A DNA stretch of 64,000 bases from HXMU1428-3 sp965215715 (GCA_965215715.1 OZ244129.1:1240001-1304000), one strand, 5' to 3'; counted from the stretch's first letter, positions 8,049-17,384 are shown. Notes: generated by a model not told the origin, from the letters alone. Numbers and translations: made by a program.

Positions 8049-8786
8049 ATGTTTGATCTTACCAATAAAACCGCTCTTGTTACCGGTGCCTCTGGTGGCA
8101 TTGGCAAAGCCATTGCGCAAACTTTGCACGCCCAAGGGGCAACTGTTGCCATTTCTGGCACAAGAAAAGAAAAACTTGATGAGATCGCGTCTGAGCTTGG
8201 TGAGCGGGTGCATGTGACACCTTGTAACCTTTCTGACAAAGAGGCTGTGAGTGCACTTGTGGGCCAAGCAGAAGAGGCTATGGGCAAACTTGATATTCTT
8301 GTCAACAATGCTGGCATTACCAGAGATAATCTGTTTATGCGTATGAAGGATGATGAGTGGGATGATGTTATCGCCGTTAATCTGACCGCTTCGTTTGTTT
8401 TGATGCGCTCTGCCCTTCGCGGCATGATGCGGGCACGCTCTGGTCGGATTGTAAATATTGCTTCCATCAGTGGTATCATTGGTAACCCGGGCCAACCTAA
8501 TTATTCGGCCAGTAAGGCTGGGATGATTGGCATGTCCAAATCTCTGGCTCGTGAAGTGGCGCCGCGCGGCATCACTGTGAATTGTATCGCGCCTGGTTTT
8601 ATCTCCACGCCTATGACTGATGAATTAAATGAAAAACAAGTGGAGCAAATTGCTCAAGCTATTCCCTCTGGAACGTTTGGAGAACCGCAAGATATAGCCA
8701 GTGCTGTGCTTTATTTAGCCTCTGAGGAAGCTAAATATATGACAGGGCAAACCCTGCACATTAACGGCGGCATGGTTATGGTGTAA
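8049..8786 (+). CDS. fabG: 3-oxoacyl-ACP reductase FabG
   Basis: 245-residue short-chain dehydrogenase that reduces 3-oxoacyl-ACP with NADPH in the elongation cycle. Visible motifs are the nucleotide-binding TGASGGIG (12-19), NNAG, the catalytic serine in IASISG and the YSASK catalytic pair, ending with TGQTLHINGG, which is typical of FabG. It lies 57 bases after fabD and is followed by a 393-base gap before acpP, so acpP probably has extra control of its own. Confidence 0.97.
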   Translation: MFDLTNKTALVTGASGGIGKAIAQTLHAQGATVAISGTRKEKLDEIASELGERVHVTPCNLSDKEAVSALVGQAEEAMGKLDILVNNAGITRDNLFMRMKDDEWDDVIAVNLTASFVLMRSALRGMMRARSGRIVNIASISGIIGNPGQPNYSASKAGMIGMSKSLAREVAPRGITVNCIAPGFISTPMTDELNEKQVEQIAQAIPSGTFGEPQDIASAVLYLASEEAKYMTGQTLHINGGMVMV

Positions 8787-8910
8787 TAAGGCAAAATAGC
8801 CTCAAATCAAACACCTCTTGCAGAAACCGCAGAATGATGCTAGCTGGTTGGCTGCAAAAGGGCTGAAGGTGAGAAAACAGCCCATTTAACTTAAAGATAA
8901 ACAAAAAATA

Positions 8911-8973
8911 TCACCAAAAACAAATTATAGGGCCTAAATTGTATTTTTTAAATTGATTTTGGTGACCCTATAA
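8911..8973 (+). repeat. Two interleaved inverted repeats in the fabG-acpP gap
   Basis: TCACCAAAA (8911-8919) is the exact complement of TTTTGGTGA (8957-8965), and TTATAGGG (8925-8932) is the exact complement of CCCTATAA (8966-8973). The pairs cross: A, B, A-prime, B-prime, with the last two adjacent. The five-base link from A to B is too short for both full stems to stack at once, so the RNA could switch between two hairpins, or the DNA could hold overlapping operators. A small AGGGC/GCCCT hairpin follows at 8993-9008. Confidence 0.6.
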
Positions 8974-9099
8974 AGTAGTCAGAACACTCAATAGGGCCGA
9001 AAAGCCCTTCAAAATTTGAGACGAACTCAACGGGCATAAACTAAGGTCCTCTTTGCAAAGAAAAGAGTGGCCCTTTATCATCCCCTTGATTGATGAGCG

Positions 9100-9142
9100 A
9101 AGCCTTTGGATGTTTATGACATTCCTCATCCGAAGGCTTTTT
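9100..9142 (+). terminator. Terminator-like hairpin 37 bases before acpP
   Basis: AAGCCTTTGGATG (9100-9112) pairs with CATCCGAAGGCTT (9127-9139), thirteen base pairs including one G-U, followed by a run of five T (9138-9142). It is 310 bases after fabG and only 37 before the acpP start. It may therefore act as the fabG terminator or as an attenuator ahead of acpP. Confidence 0.7.
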
Positions 9143-9179
9143 AAATGAAAAGACCTTTAAATAATCGCGAGGCAGAAAA

Positions 9180-9416
9180 ATGAGTGACATTGCAGGACGC
9201 GTCAAAAAAATCGTTATTGAGCATCTTGGTGTAGAAGACGACAAAGTTGTCGAAAATGCGAGTTTTATTGATGATCTTGGCGCTGATAGCTTGGATACAG
9301 TTGAGCTTGTTATGGCATTTGAAGAAGAATTTGGATGTGAAATTCCAGATGATGCAGCTGAGACCATTCAAACGGTTGGTGACGCTGTTAAGTTTCTAGA
9401 ACAAGCTTCTGCCTAG
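9180..9416 (+). CDS. acpP: Acyl carrier protein
   Basis: 78-residue acidic helical protein with the DSL motif; Ser37 takes the 4-phosphopantetheine arm that carries growing acyl chains between the Fab enzymes and to lipid A and phospholipid synthesis. Sequence and length are standard, and GAGG precedes the ATG. It sits between fabG and fabF as in most proteobacteria, but with long non-coding gaps on both sides (393 and 256 bases), consistent with its own very abundant transcript. Confidence 0.98.
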   Translation: MSDIAGRVKKIVIEHLGVEDDKVVENASFIDDLGADSLDTVELVMAFEEEFGCEIPDDAAETIQTVGDAVKFLEQASA

Positions 9417-9433
9417 CATTAACTTGATTTGAT

Positions 9434-9464
9434 AAAGGCCCTATGAAACCCTCATAGAGCCTTT
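9434..9464 (+). terminator. Hairpin after acpP, possible terminator
   Basis: AAAGGCCCTATGA (9434-9446) pairs with TCATAGAGCCTTT (9452-9464) with a single mismatch and a five-base loop, 17 bases after the acpP stop. There is no long T-run, so termination may be partial, allowing some readthrough to fabF. The rest of the 256-base gap shows only an isolated TTGACA at 9532 without a convincing -10. Confidence 0.6.
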
Positions 9465-9672
9465 GTCATATTAATGGTTTGCAAATGGCCTGCTTTTCAA
9501 ATGAAAACAGATCAAGACCATTTGACAAACGTTACAGTTTCAAAGGCTTTATTTCGCCAATCTTTTTGAATTCGATTGGATTTTGACCATCCGTTTTTTC
9601 CTAAAATTTTTAGGTAGAAACCTTTAAAGCCTTTTAACAACAAATTTCGCTACAAGCTGTCTGGGGGTTAAG

Positions 9673-10932
9673 ATGCGTCGTGTTGTGATAACAGGGCTTG
9701 GTATGGTCTCGCCCTTAGGAGTTGGGGTTGATCATTGTTGGGAACGCTTGCTAAAAGCAGATAATGCGGCCACAAAGATTGATCAATTTGAAGCCAGCGA
9801 TCTTTCCTGTCAAATTTACTGTGCTATCCCGCGCGGCGATGGCGAAAATGGCACTTACAATGCCGATTTATTCTGGCCTCCTAAAGAACAGCGCAAGGTT
9901 GATGATTTCATCTCTTATGCGGTGGGTGCTGCTGAAGAAGCAATGAAAGATTCTGGCTGGGAAGCCGCCAGTGAAGAGGATAGCTTTCGCGCTGGCGTTC
10001 TGGTCGGTTCTGGCATTGGTGGTTTGCAAGGCATTGAGAAAACCTCTTTGTTGCTTGACGCCAAGGGGCCGCGCCGGGTCAGCCCGTTTTTTATTCCAGG
10101 TCGTTTGATTAATTTAGCCTCGGGCCATATTTCCATTCGTCATAACCTTAAAGGCCCGAACAGCTCAGTTGTCACGGCCTGTTCCACTGGCTCTCATGCC
10201 ATTGGTGATGCGGCGCGCCTAATTGCTCTTGATGACGCAGATATGATGGTCGCAGGTGGCAGCGAGTCACCCTTATGCCGACTTTCCATGGCCGGATTTG
10301 CAGCCTGTAAAGCGCTGTCGACACACTTTAATGATACGCCTGAGAAAGCCTCACGCCCCTATGATGTGGACCGGGATGGTTTTGTTATGGGTGAGGGCGC
10401 TGGCATTGTTGTGTTGGAAGAATATGAACATGCCGTTAAGCGCGGCGCCAAGATTTACGCTGAAGTGATTGGTTATGGGCTTTCAGGCGATGCCTTCCAT
10501 ATTACCGCGCCTTCAGAGGATGGTTCTGGTGCATATCGCTGCATGCAAGCAGCCTTAAAGCGCGCTGGGATTGGCCCGGATGAGGTTGATTATGTGAATG
10601 CTCATGGCACATCGACCCCGATGGGGGATGAAATTGAATTGGGCGCTGTTGAGCGTTTGTTTGGGGCTTCCAGTGATGGGCTGGTTATGTCGTCAACCAA
10701 ATCTGCCATTGGTCACTTGCTTGGGGCCGCAGGGGCGGTAGAAAGTATTTTTTCAGTGTTGGCCCTGCGCGATAATGTTGCGCCTCCAACATTGAATTTA
10801 GACAATCCGTCTGTTGAAACAAATATCAATCTTTGCCCGCATACGGCTGTTGAAAAAGAAATGAATGTTGCCTTGAGCAATTCTTTTGGCTTTGGTGGGA
10901 CCAATGCATCATTGGTTTTTAAAAGTGTTTAA
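9673..10932 (+). CDS. fabF: 3-oxoacyl-ACP synthase II FabF
   Basis: 419-residue condensing enzyme that extends acyl-ACP with malonyl-ACP. The Cys-His-His triad is visible: cysteine in VVTACSTG (about 171), histidine in NAHGTSTP and histidine in KSAIGHLLGA. The glycine-rich SFGFGGTNAS near the C-terminus is also typical. The N-terminal MRRVVITGLG matches FabF from Hyphomicrobiales. mltG follows 282 bases downstream on the same strand with nothing recognisable between. Confidence 0.97.
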   Translation: MRRVVITGLGMVSPLGVGVDHCWERLLKADNAATKIDQFEASDLSCQIYCAIPRGDGENGTYNADLFWPPKEQRKVDDFISYAVGAAEEAMKDSGWEAASEEDSFRAGVLVGSGIGGLQGIEKTSLLLDAKGPRRVSPFFIPGRLINLASGHISIRHNLKGPNSSVVTACSTGSHAIGDAARLIALDDADMMVAGGSESPLCRLSMAGFAACKALSTHFNDTPEKASRPYDVDRDGFVMGEGAGIVVLEEYEHAVKRGAKIYAEVIGYGLSGDAFHITAPSEDGSGAYRCMQAALKRAGIGPDEVDYVNAHGTSTPMGDEIELGAVERLFGASSDGLVMSSTKSAIGHLLGAAGAVESIFSVLALRDNVAPPTLNLDNPSVETNINLCPHTAVEKEMNVALSNSFGFGGTNASLVFKSV

Positions 10933-11214
10933 TTTTAAAAGATGCGCCTTTCTTTGCTGTAAATTGGGGTTTGTTTGCGAGAAAAGTAAGAAATACTTTC
11001 CATTGTCGAAAAATCGTCTTAATTTTAGGTCTCTTTATAGGGGGATGTTAGCGTCAGTGGGCGCTTATTGAATTAATGGGATAAAGGGTTGTTTATTGGG
11101 TTCTTTTTCAAGTTGCTCAATTCTTTTTAAGTTTTAAACTTCAGATCAAAAACTTAATCATTCTTTGCAAACGCTCGATAAGAGCCGCTGGTGAATAAAG
11201 TTTAAGAGTGTGCC

Positions 11215-12645
11215 ATGTCACGAAACAGTGGTTTTGAATGGAATAAATCGCCTGCCGCTTCTGGCCGGAATGGGCAACAAAACCGGGGACGGCGCGGATA
11301 TAACACCATGCCGCGTAGCCCCTCAGAAACTTTGGAACCTATGCGCGCAGCTGAACCTCCCATCATTCACCGTAAAAAAAGAGAATATCACCAAACGCTC
11401 GTGTTTATGAGCGGCACCTTGACCACGCTTGTCTTGCTGCTCATCGGTGTTAGTGCGGCCATTGGTTTTGCTAAGTATATATACGATGCTGAGGGGCCTT
11501 TGCAGCATTCTGATATTATTGTGATCCCTAAAGGGGAAGGGGTTAGTGCCATTGCAGACCGTCTAGAGCGGCGCAAGATGATTTTAGACAAGCGTTTGTT
11601 TAAAGCCGCCGTTATGTATTTTGGTGTGCAAAACAAACTTAAAGCTGGAGAATATGAAATTCCAAAAGAGGCCTCGATGCGCCAAGTTTTGGATCATTTG
11701 CTGGAAGGCAAATCGATTATGCACAGCTTGCCCTTTCCTGAAGGGTTGACCAGCCAGCAATTGGTCGAGCGGCTCAACGCTCACCCAACATTGACAGGTG
11801 AAGTGCTTGAGGTTCCGGCAGAAGGGAGCATTTTACCTGATACTTATAGATTTGCGCGCGGCACGGATCGACAGGATTTGATCAAACGCATGCAGTCAGC
11901 ACAAAATCGGTTTATTGATGGTTTATGGGATCAACGAAACCCTGATTTGCCGATAAAAACAAAGCAAGAAGCGCTCATTCTGGCTTCTATTGTTGAAAAA
12001 GAAACCGGTGTTGCTGGCGAGCGCGCCCATATTGCTGGTGTGTTCGTTAATCGTTTGCGAAAAGGCATGCGGCTTCAATCTGACCCAACCATTATCTATG
12101 GTCTGGTGGGCGGTGTTGGCAAACTGGGACGCGGTATTAAGCGCTCAGAGATTAATAAAAAAACGCCTTATAATACTTATCAAATTGATGGTTTACCGCC
12201 AACACCGATTGCCAATCCGGGCCGGGCGGCTATTGAGGCTGTGCTCAACCCAAAGCCTAGCGAAGACCTTTACTTTGTTGCTGATGGTACTGGTGGGCAT
12301 GTGTTTGCCAAAACACTAAGAGACCATGAAAGAAACGTGCGCAAATGGCGCCAGATTGAGCGCCAACGCAAACAAGAGGCGCTAAAAGCTGCACAAGAAA
12401 AAGAGACCCAAGAACGCCCGAACCTTCAAGATGAGACCAGCCAACCAGATAAGAAAAAGAATGATGGTGACAAGCAAAGCAACAATGATATTTTTGATAC
12501 TCTAACCGTTGCTGAGCAAGATGGGGTGGCTTTGTCTACGAAAGCTGACCAACCAAAGCAGCTTATTGAGGAAAAAGTGTCTTTGCAACCAGCTGGGCAA
12601 ACACCACAAGAATTTGCAAAAGTTCCCCTTCCCTTAAAGAAATAA
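11215..12645 (+). CDS. mltG: Endolytic murein transglycosylase MltG
   Basis: 476-residue inner-membrane protein that cleaves nascent glycan strands and sets their length. The order is a cytoplasmic N-terminal segment rich in Arg and Ser, one membrane helix (about 62-85), a LysM-like part (IPKGEGVSAIADRL), and the YceG catalytic domain with the glutamate in LASIVEKET (about 264) and NTYQIDGLPPTPI. After about residue 385 comes a charged, probably disordered tail of 90 residues, longer than in E. coli. The fabF-mltG-yicC-gmk order is conserved in Hyphomicrobiales. Confidence 0.95.
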   Translation: MSRNSGFEWNKSPAASGRNGQQNRGRRGYNTMPRSPSETLEPMRAAEPPIIHRKKREYHQTLVFMSGTLTTLVLLLIGVSAAIGFAKYIYDAEGPLQHSDIIVIPKGEGVSAIADRLERRKMILDKRLFKAAVMYFGVQNKLKAGEYEIPKEASMRQVLDHLLEGKSIMHSLPFPEGLTSQQLVERLNAHPTLTGEVLEVPAEGSILPDTYRFARGTDRQDLIKRMQSAQNRFIDGLWDQRNPDLPIKTKQEALILASIVEKETGVAGERAHIAGVFVNRLRKGMRLQSDPTIIYGLVGGVGKLGRGIKRSEINKKTPYNTYQIDGLPPTPIANPGRAAIEAVLNPKPSEDLYFVADGTGGHVFAKTLRDHERNVRKWRQIERQRKQEALKAAQEKETQERPNLQDETSQPDKKKNDGDKQSNNDIFDTLTVAEQDGVALSTKADQPKQLIEEKVSLQPAGQTPQEFAKVPLPLKK

Positions 12646-12751
12646 CCAACATATTTTTGTGTTGTTACTAACCTTTCATGATTAATAATCCGGCTTGAGG
12701 CATGCTTTTAAACATGCCAAACTCTTTCTTTCAAATTATAGGGGGAGCTTT

Positions 12752-13654
12752 ATGGCTGTTCATAGCATGACTGGCTTTGCCAGAACCAATGGTCAGTATC
12801 AAGATGGGCTTGATCAAGAAGCCAGCTGGTCAATTGAGCTTCGCTCGGTTAATGGCAAAGGACTTGATATTCGGTTGCGCATGCCATCTTCTTTAGAGGC
12901 CATAGATCAGCAAATTCGAAAACATCTTAGCTCAAAGATCAGCCGCGGCAATGTCTCTTTAAACCTTTCTTTAAAAAGCAAAGAAAACAGAGGCATGTTA
13001 GTGCTGAACCAAGAGGCCTTTAACGACATTCTTAAAGCAGCCAAAACGGCCTCTGAGATTTCTGAGTTGCCCATGCCAAGCCTTGATGCCTTATTGAATG
13101 TCCGCAATGTCCTACAAGAACAAGAGCTTCAAGAAAATGAAGAAGAAACAAAGGCTCTTCAGGATGAAATTTTAAAAACCATTGAGCAAGCTTTAAACGA
13201 CTTTATGTTAGCGCGCGCTGAAGAGGGGGCTAAAATTGGCGTCAACTGCCAAGAACGATTGGACAAAATTAATGACTTAACCGATCAAGCGATTGAGTTG
13301 GCAAGCACCCAAACAGAGGTGATTAAACAAAGAATAAAAGATAATATCACCACCTTGCTAGAACAATCTGATGACATGGATGAAAACCGGTTGCATCAAG
13401 AGGCGATGTTCATTGCCGTTAAGGCCGATATTTCCGAAGAGCTTGACCGGCTAAAGGCGCATGTTGAACAGGCCAATGATCTGTTACAGCGCAAAGAGCC
13501 CATTGGACGCCGGCTGGACTTTTTATGCCAAGAATTTAACCGAGAGGCCAATACGCTTTGTTCAAAATCATCTTCAAAGGAATTGACTTATATTGGCTTG
13601 GAGTTAAAAACCGTTATTGATCAATTGCGCGAGCAGGTACAAAACATTGAATAG
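12752..13654 (+). CDS. yicC: YicC-family endoribonuclease
   Basis: 300 residues from the ATG at 12752, which has GGGGGAG seven bases upstream; the in-frame codon at 12695 lacks a site and adds non-conserved residues. The start MAVHSMTGFAR and the C-terminal GRRLDFLCQEFNREANTLCSK are the two strongest signatures of the YicC/YloC family. Members are stress-related endoribonucleases that can trim small RNAs in E. coli. The stop overlaps the likely start of gmk, so the two genes are translationally coupled. Confidence 0.94.
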   Translation: MAVHSMTGFARTNGQYQDGLDQEASWSIELRSVNGKGLDIRLRMPSSLEAIDQQIRKHLSSKISRGNVSLNLSLKSKENRGMLVLNQEAFNDILKAAKTASEISELPMPSLDALLNVRNVLQEQELQENEEETKALQDEILKTIEQALNDFMLARAEEGAKIGVNCQERLDKINDLTDQAIELASTQTEVIKQRIKDNITTLLEQSDDMDENRLHQEAMFIAVKADISEELDRLKAHVEQANDLLQRKEPIGRRLDFLCQEFNREANTLCSKSSSKELTYIGLELKTVIDQLREQVQNIE

Positions 13655-14300
13655 TTCCCATCATAATCAACAAACCATTGAGCGGCGCGGCTTGATGTTG
13701 GTGGTCTCCTCCCCGTCTGGGGCGGGCAAAACCTCTTTGGCAAAACGGTTATTGCAAGGGGATGATCAAATCTCTATGTCGATTTCAATGACCACCCGCC
13801 CAGCGCGCCCTGGTGAAATAGAGGCCCAAGATTACTTTTTTGTTGATCAGAAACAATTTGAGCAGGCTATTGAATCCGGCGACTTGCTTGAATGGGCTGA
13901 AGTGTTTGGAAACTTTTATGGCACCCCTAAACGCCATGTTGAAGAGCAATTAAAACAAGGCCGTGATATTATGTTCGACATTGACTGGCAAGGCACGCAG
14001 GCATTGCACGAACAGGTTGGGCATGATTTGGTGCGGGTGTTTATTTTGCCCCCTTCTGTTGCTGCCCTTGAGGAGAGATTAAGAGGCCGTGGCCAAGATG
14101 ATGACGCTGTGGTTAAAAAGCGGATGAGCGATGCTGCCAATCAAATCAGCCATTGGGCTGAGTATGATTATGTGATCATCAATGAAGATTTGGATGTAAG
14201 TTATAATGAATTGAAACACATTTTGTTTGCTGAGCGTTTAAAACGGGAACGCCGTGTTGGGCTTTCAAGTTTTGTGCGCACGATGGTAAAAAAAATGTAG
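13647..14300 (+). CDS. gmk: Guanylate kinase
   Basis: Phosphorylates GMP to GDP with ATP. The P-loop SSPSGAGKTS lies near residue 22-31, followed by SMTTRPARPGE and the GMP-binding YxF and EWAEVFGNFYGT segment. The start is not certain: a TTG at 13647 overlaps the yicC stop and gives 217 residues beginning a short way before ERRGLM, which fits relatives; an in-frame TTG at 13617 would overlap yicC further, and the ATG at 13694 leaves almost nothing before the P-loop. Convergent with rsmA, 26 bases away. Confidence 0.95.
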   Translation: MNSSHHNQQTIERRGLMLVVSSPSGAGKTSLAKRLLQGDDQISMSISMTTRPARPGEIEAQDYFFVDQKQFEQAIESGDLLEWAEVFGNFYGTPKRHVEEQLKQGRDIMFDIDWQGTQALHEQVGHDLVRVFILPPSVAALEERLRGRGQDDDAVVKKRMSDAANQISHWAEYDYVIINEDLDVSYNELKHILFAERLKRERRVGLSSFVRTMVKKM

Positions 14301-14326
14301 TTTTATCCAATGGCAAAAAAACAAAC

Positions 14327-15169
14327 TTAAACAGCCCCTTGCTCTTGCACAGCCAAAGCAATGCGGCAAAAGTCTTGATATTCAAGCGTTTCAGCTCTTG
14401 CTGTTGGGTCTATGTTTAGCTGATCAAGCAAACGGGTAACATCAACACCCAATGGTTTTAAACTGGCACGCAACATTTTGCGCCGCTGGCCAAAAGCGGC
14501 CGCTGTGACTTTGCGGAAAGCTTCAGGGGAGGGGGTAAAGTCTAACTCTTGTTTAGGTGTTAAGGACACCACTGCTGAAGAAATTTTTGGCGGCGGTGTA
14601 AAGGCCTCTTTTGGTAAGCGATAAACAATTTCTGTGTCACAACGCCAATTGGCTAACACACTTAAACGGCCATAAGCTTTGGTTCTGGTCGATGCCACAA
14701 TGCGCTCTGCGACTTCTTCTTGAAACATTAAGGTCAAGCGTGAGAACGGCAATGGCCAGTTCATCTCTAGCCAATCGGTGAGCAATTGGGTGCCAATATT
14801 ATAAGGTAGGTTGGCAACAATTTCGAAAGGCTTGTCAAAGCTGTTCCAATCAATTGTCAAAGCGTCTTGCATCATGATGGATAAGGCTTGAGGGTAATGG
14901 TTTTTAATTTGCTCTAAAACAGGTTGGAGGCGTTGATCTCGTTCAATGACCGTCAGTTGATCAACACCTTCCATTAGCAAGGCGCGGGTTAGCCCGCCAG
15001 GTCCTGGTCCAATTTCTACAAAGGCTTGGCCTGGGCGCGCATTGGCGAGCCGTGCAATTTTACGCGTGATGTTCATATCGAGTAAGAAGTTTTGGCCTAG
15101 CGACTTTTTTGCCCGCAAGTCCAATTCATCGATTATGTCTCTTAGTGCGGGCAGGCCATCATTGATCAT
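14327..15169 (-). CDS. rsmA: 16S rRNA dimethyladenosine transferase RsmA (KsgA)
   Basis: 280-residue SAM-dependent enzyme that dimethylates two adjacent adenosines in the 3-prime hairpin of 16S rRNA late in 30S assembly. Visible motifs are KSLGQNFL near the N-terminus, the SAM-binding EIGPGPGGLT, the acidic VIERD, and the catalytic NLPYNI. Length is normal. It lies downstream of pdxA in the minus-strand run lptF-lptG-lptD-surA-pdxA-rsmA. Confidence 0.97.
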   Translation of the reverse strand: MINDGLPALRDIIDELDLRAKKSLGQNFLLDMNITRKIARLANARPGQAFVEIGPGPGGLTRALLMEGVDQLTVIERDQRLQPVLEQIKNHYPQALSIMMQDALTIDWNSFDKPFEIVANLPYNIGTQLLTDWLEMNWPLPFSRLTLMFQEEVAERIVASTRTKAYGRLSVLANWRCDTEIVYRLPKEAFTPPPKISSAVVSLTPKQELDFTPSPEAFRKVTAAAFGQRRKMLRASLKPLGVDVTRLLDQLNIDPTARAETLEYQDFCRIALAVQEQGAV

Positions 15170-15242
15170 CAGTTTTATCTTTAAAAAAGGTTTTCGGGTG
15201 TGTTTTTGATCTTGGGTAGATTATAGGCGATGTCAAGGGCTC

Positions 15243-16256
15243 TTAGCTAAACAGCTGAACTTGTTGAGCAGCCATTTTTAAAGCGCACATAAAGCTTAAT
15301 GGGTCTGCTTTGCCTGTGCCGGCAATGGAAAGGGCTGTGCCATGGTCAGGTGATGTGCGTATAAACGGTAACCCTAGGGTGACATTAACACCTTCATCAA
15401 AGCTCAAGCTCTTGATCGGAATTAAGGCTTGGTCGTGATACATGGCAATCATGACATCATATTGCTCTCTGGCTTTGGCATGAAAGCATGTATCTGCTGA
15501 AAAAGGCCCGCTGACATTAAGGCCTTGTTGTTTAAGCTTGGCAATGGCAGGCGTGATGATTTCAATCTCTTCAGAGCCCATGGCTCCTTCTTCACCTGCA
15601 TGTGGATTTAAACCGGTTAAAAATATACGTGGTTGTTTGATGCCAAAACGAGATTGTAAATCCTGGGCAACGATTTTTACCGTTTCTATGATGAGATCTT
15701 GGTTTAACAGGCCAGGGACATCTTTTAAGGGCACGTGAATGGTCAATGGCACGACTTTAAGCATGTTAGAGGCGAGCATCATGACGGGGCGCACTTTTTG
15801 ATCAAAGAGCTGCTCACTTAAATGTGCCAGATATTCAGTATGACCTGGAAAGGCAAAGCCGGTTTGATACAGATTGGCTTTATGAATGGGAGCGGTCACC
15901 AGGCCGGAGGCTTGATTGTTTGATATGGCTTGCACGCCTTGTTTGATGGCATCAACAATAAATGTGCCATGGTCTGGATTTAGCTGTCCTGGTTGGACAG
16001 ATGAAAGAGGCATGCTTTCATATATAGGTAGGCCGGTTTCAAATGATTGAACGCTGTCTGAAGGATTTTCAATAAGCTGTAGTGGTACCTTTAGGTCCAA
16101 TAACTCAGCTCTCTTTTGTAAGCAGTCTTTGTTTCCAATAACGTAGAAAAAAGGTAAATCATGGGCTTTGCGGTTGGCCCAAGCACTTAAAATGACATCA
16201 GGACCAATCCCGGCCGGTTCGCCCATTGAAACGACCAAAGGTTTTTGCTGTGTCAT
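15243..16256 (-). CDS. pdxA: 4-hydroxythreonine-4-phosphate dehydrogenase PdxA
   Basis: 337 residues; oxidises 4-phosphohydroxy-L-threonine in the DXP-dependent route to pyridoxal phosphate. The start MGEPAGIGPDV, the metal-binding histidines (APIHKANL, GLNPHAGE and MYHDQALIPIK) and the substrate loop TSPDHGTA are all recognisable. It starts 27 bases after the surA-like stop, as in the common surA-pdxA-ksgA arrangement of proteobacteria. Confidence 0.96.
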   Translation of the reverse strand: MTQQKPLVVSMGEPAGIGPDVILSAWANRKAHDLPFFYVIGNKDCLQKRAELLDLKVPLQLIENPSDSVQSFETGLPIYESMPLSSVQPGQLNPDHGTFIVDAIKQGVQAISNNQASGLVTAPIHKANLYQTGFAFPGHTEYLAHLSEQLFDQKVRPVMMLASNMLKVVPLTIHVPLKDVPGLLNQDLIIETVKIVAQDLQSRFGIKQPRIFLTGLNPHAGEEGAMGSEEIEIITPAIAKLKQQGLNVSGPFSADTCFHAKAREQYDVMIAMYHDQALIPIKSLSFDEGVNVTLGLPFIRTSPDHGTALSIAGTGKADPLSFMCALKMAAQQVQLFS

Positions 16257-16283
16257 TGTTAAGTCTCAAACGGGGTGAATGAA

Positions 16284-17384
16284 TTAATCTCGATATTCAA
16301 TATGGGCTTCATCACGAAGATCTTTTAAATAGCGCTGGGAACGAAGTTGAAAGGCATCTTGCCGAAGTTTGGAAATAACTTTTCTTCTTTCCTTGTCATC
16401 AATTGTGACTTGTTTGCGCCCACAAACAGCATACATTTCCAACCCTTCTTGTGTGGCGCGTGGCGGGGTGATTTGCCCAACTTTCATATCGCTTAAAATC
16501 AAGTTCATAGGGGAGGGGACTTTATCAAGTGTTGTGTTGCCAACTTTAATTACTTTTGCATTTTTAAGCGGCGCAATGAGAGATTTCATATTAGCACACC
16601 CATTAAACCGTTTGCGAATGGCATCAGCTTGTACAAATTGTTGCACAGCGGCATTTTGATCTTTTTTGTTGGCACTTGAAATGACAATTCGTTGCAAATT
16701 AAATTGCACTTTTTTATCTCTTTGCGCCGTCGGATCTAGACCCAGTTGTTGTTCCACGTCCCTATCACCAAAATTAATCTCGCGGCCAAATTTTCTGCGT
16801 ACCAATTGCTGCCAAGCAAGTGTTGATCTGATTTTTTCACGAAAAGTTCTTTTGCCGACGCCTTGTCGTCTTAATTGAGAATAAAATGCTTTTTTTGCTT
16901 CCTCGGGGGTTGCGTTTTTACTATTACGCTTGGCAATCATTTCAATTCGCTGCTCTAACACATCATTACTAATCACAATATTTTGTCGTTTCGCAGAACT
17001 AACCATTAGTCGTTCATTGATAAGTTCATCTAAAACTTTTTTCTTTAAACCAGAGGCAAATCCTGAGCGCACTTCGTTTTGCAGGCGGGCAACAAATTTC
17101 TTTTGTAGTTGGACAACTTCTTTTTTGCTTGTTGGACGTTGTTTTTCGATGTAAGCGCGCCAGCGTTTTTGGGTTGATTTTGATTTTAACTTTGCGCGCA
17201 AACGACTGTTCATGTCCCGTGAAGACATCAAGTGCAAATTGATACGTTGGCGTATATGGAAATCTGTAATCGGGCTGTCATCAACCAATACTCTAATTTT
17301 GTGACCGTTTCTGGCTTGCCCTAAGTTGGGTGAGACCATTGCGATGATCAAAACAAAAATAAGTGGTGAAAAATATTTCATCAT
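16284..17384 (-). CDS. surA: SurA-like periplasmic chaperone / peptidyl-prolyl isomerase
   Basis: 366-residue exported protein: hydrophobic signal segment (about 5-22), then a SurA N-terminal chaperone domain (LDELINERLMVSSAKR near 115 and the AWQQLVRRK helix near 195), then a domain with parvulin layout (VQFNLQRIVI near 220 to GLEMYAVCGRKQV). The parvulin part is weakly conserved. A very basic stretch of about 50 residues sits between the first beta element and the SurA_N helices. Location between lptD and pdxA supports a role in outer-membrane protein folding. An ATG one codon later is an equal start. Confidence 0.82.
   Translation of the reverse strand: MMKYFSPLIFVLIIAMVSPNLGQARNGHKIRVLVDDSPITDFHIRQRINLHLMSSRDMNSRLRAKLKSKSTQKRWRAYIEKQRPTSKKEVVQLQKKFVARLQNEVRSGFASGLKKKVLDELINERLMVSSAKRQNIVISNDVLEQRIEMIAKRNSKNATPEEAKKAFYSQLRRQGVGKRTFREKIRSTLAWQQLVRRKFGREINFGDRDVEQQLGLDPTAQRDKKVQFNLQRIVISSANKKDQNAAVQQFVQADAIRKRFNGCANMKSLIAPLKNAKVIKVGNTTLDKVPSPMNLILSDMKVGQITPPRATQEGLEMYAVCGRKQVTIDDKERRKVISKLRQDAFQLRSQRYLKDLRDEAHIEYRD

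Noticed and set aside
8911..8973. Stable H-type pseudoknot with both stems formed
   Set aside because: The five-base link between the first arms cannot span both stacked helices; alternative hairpins or DNA operators are more plausible.
9532..9560. Promoter with TTGACA before fabF
   Set aside because: The -35 hexamer is perfect, but no -10-like hexamer is found at 16 to 18 bases.
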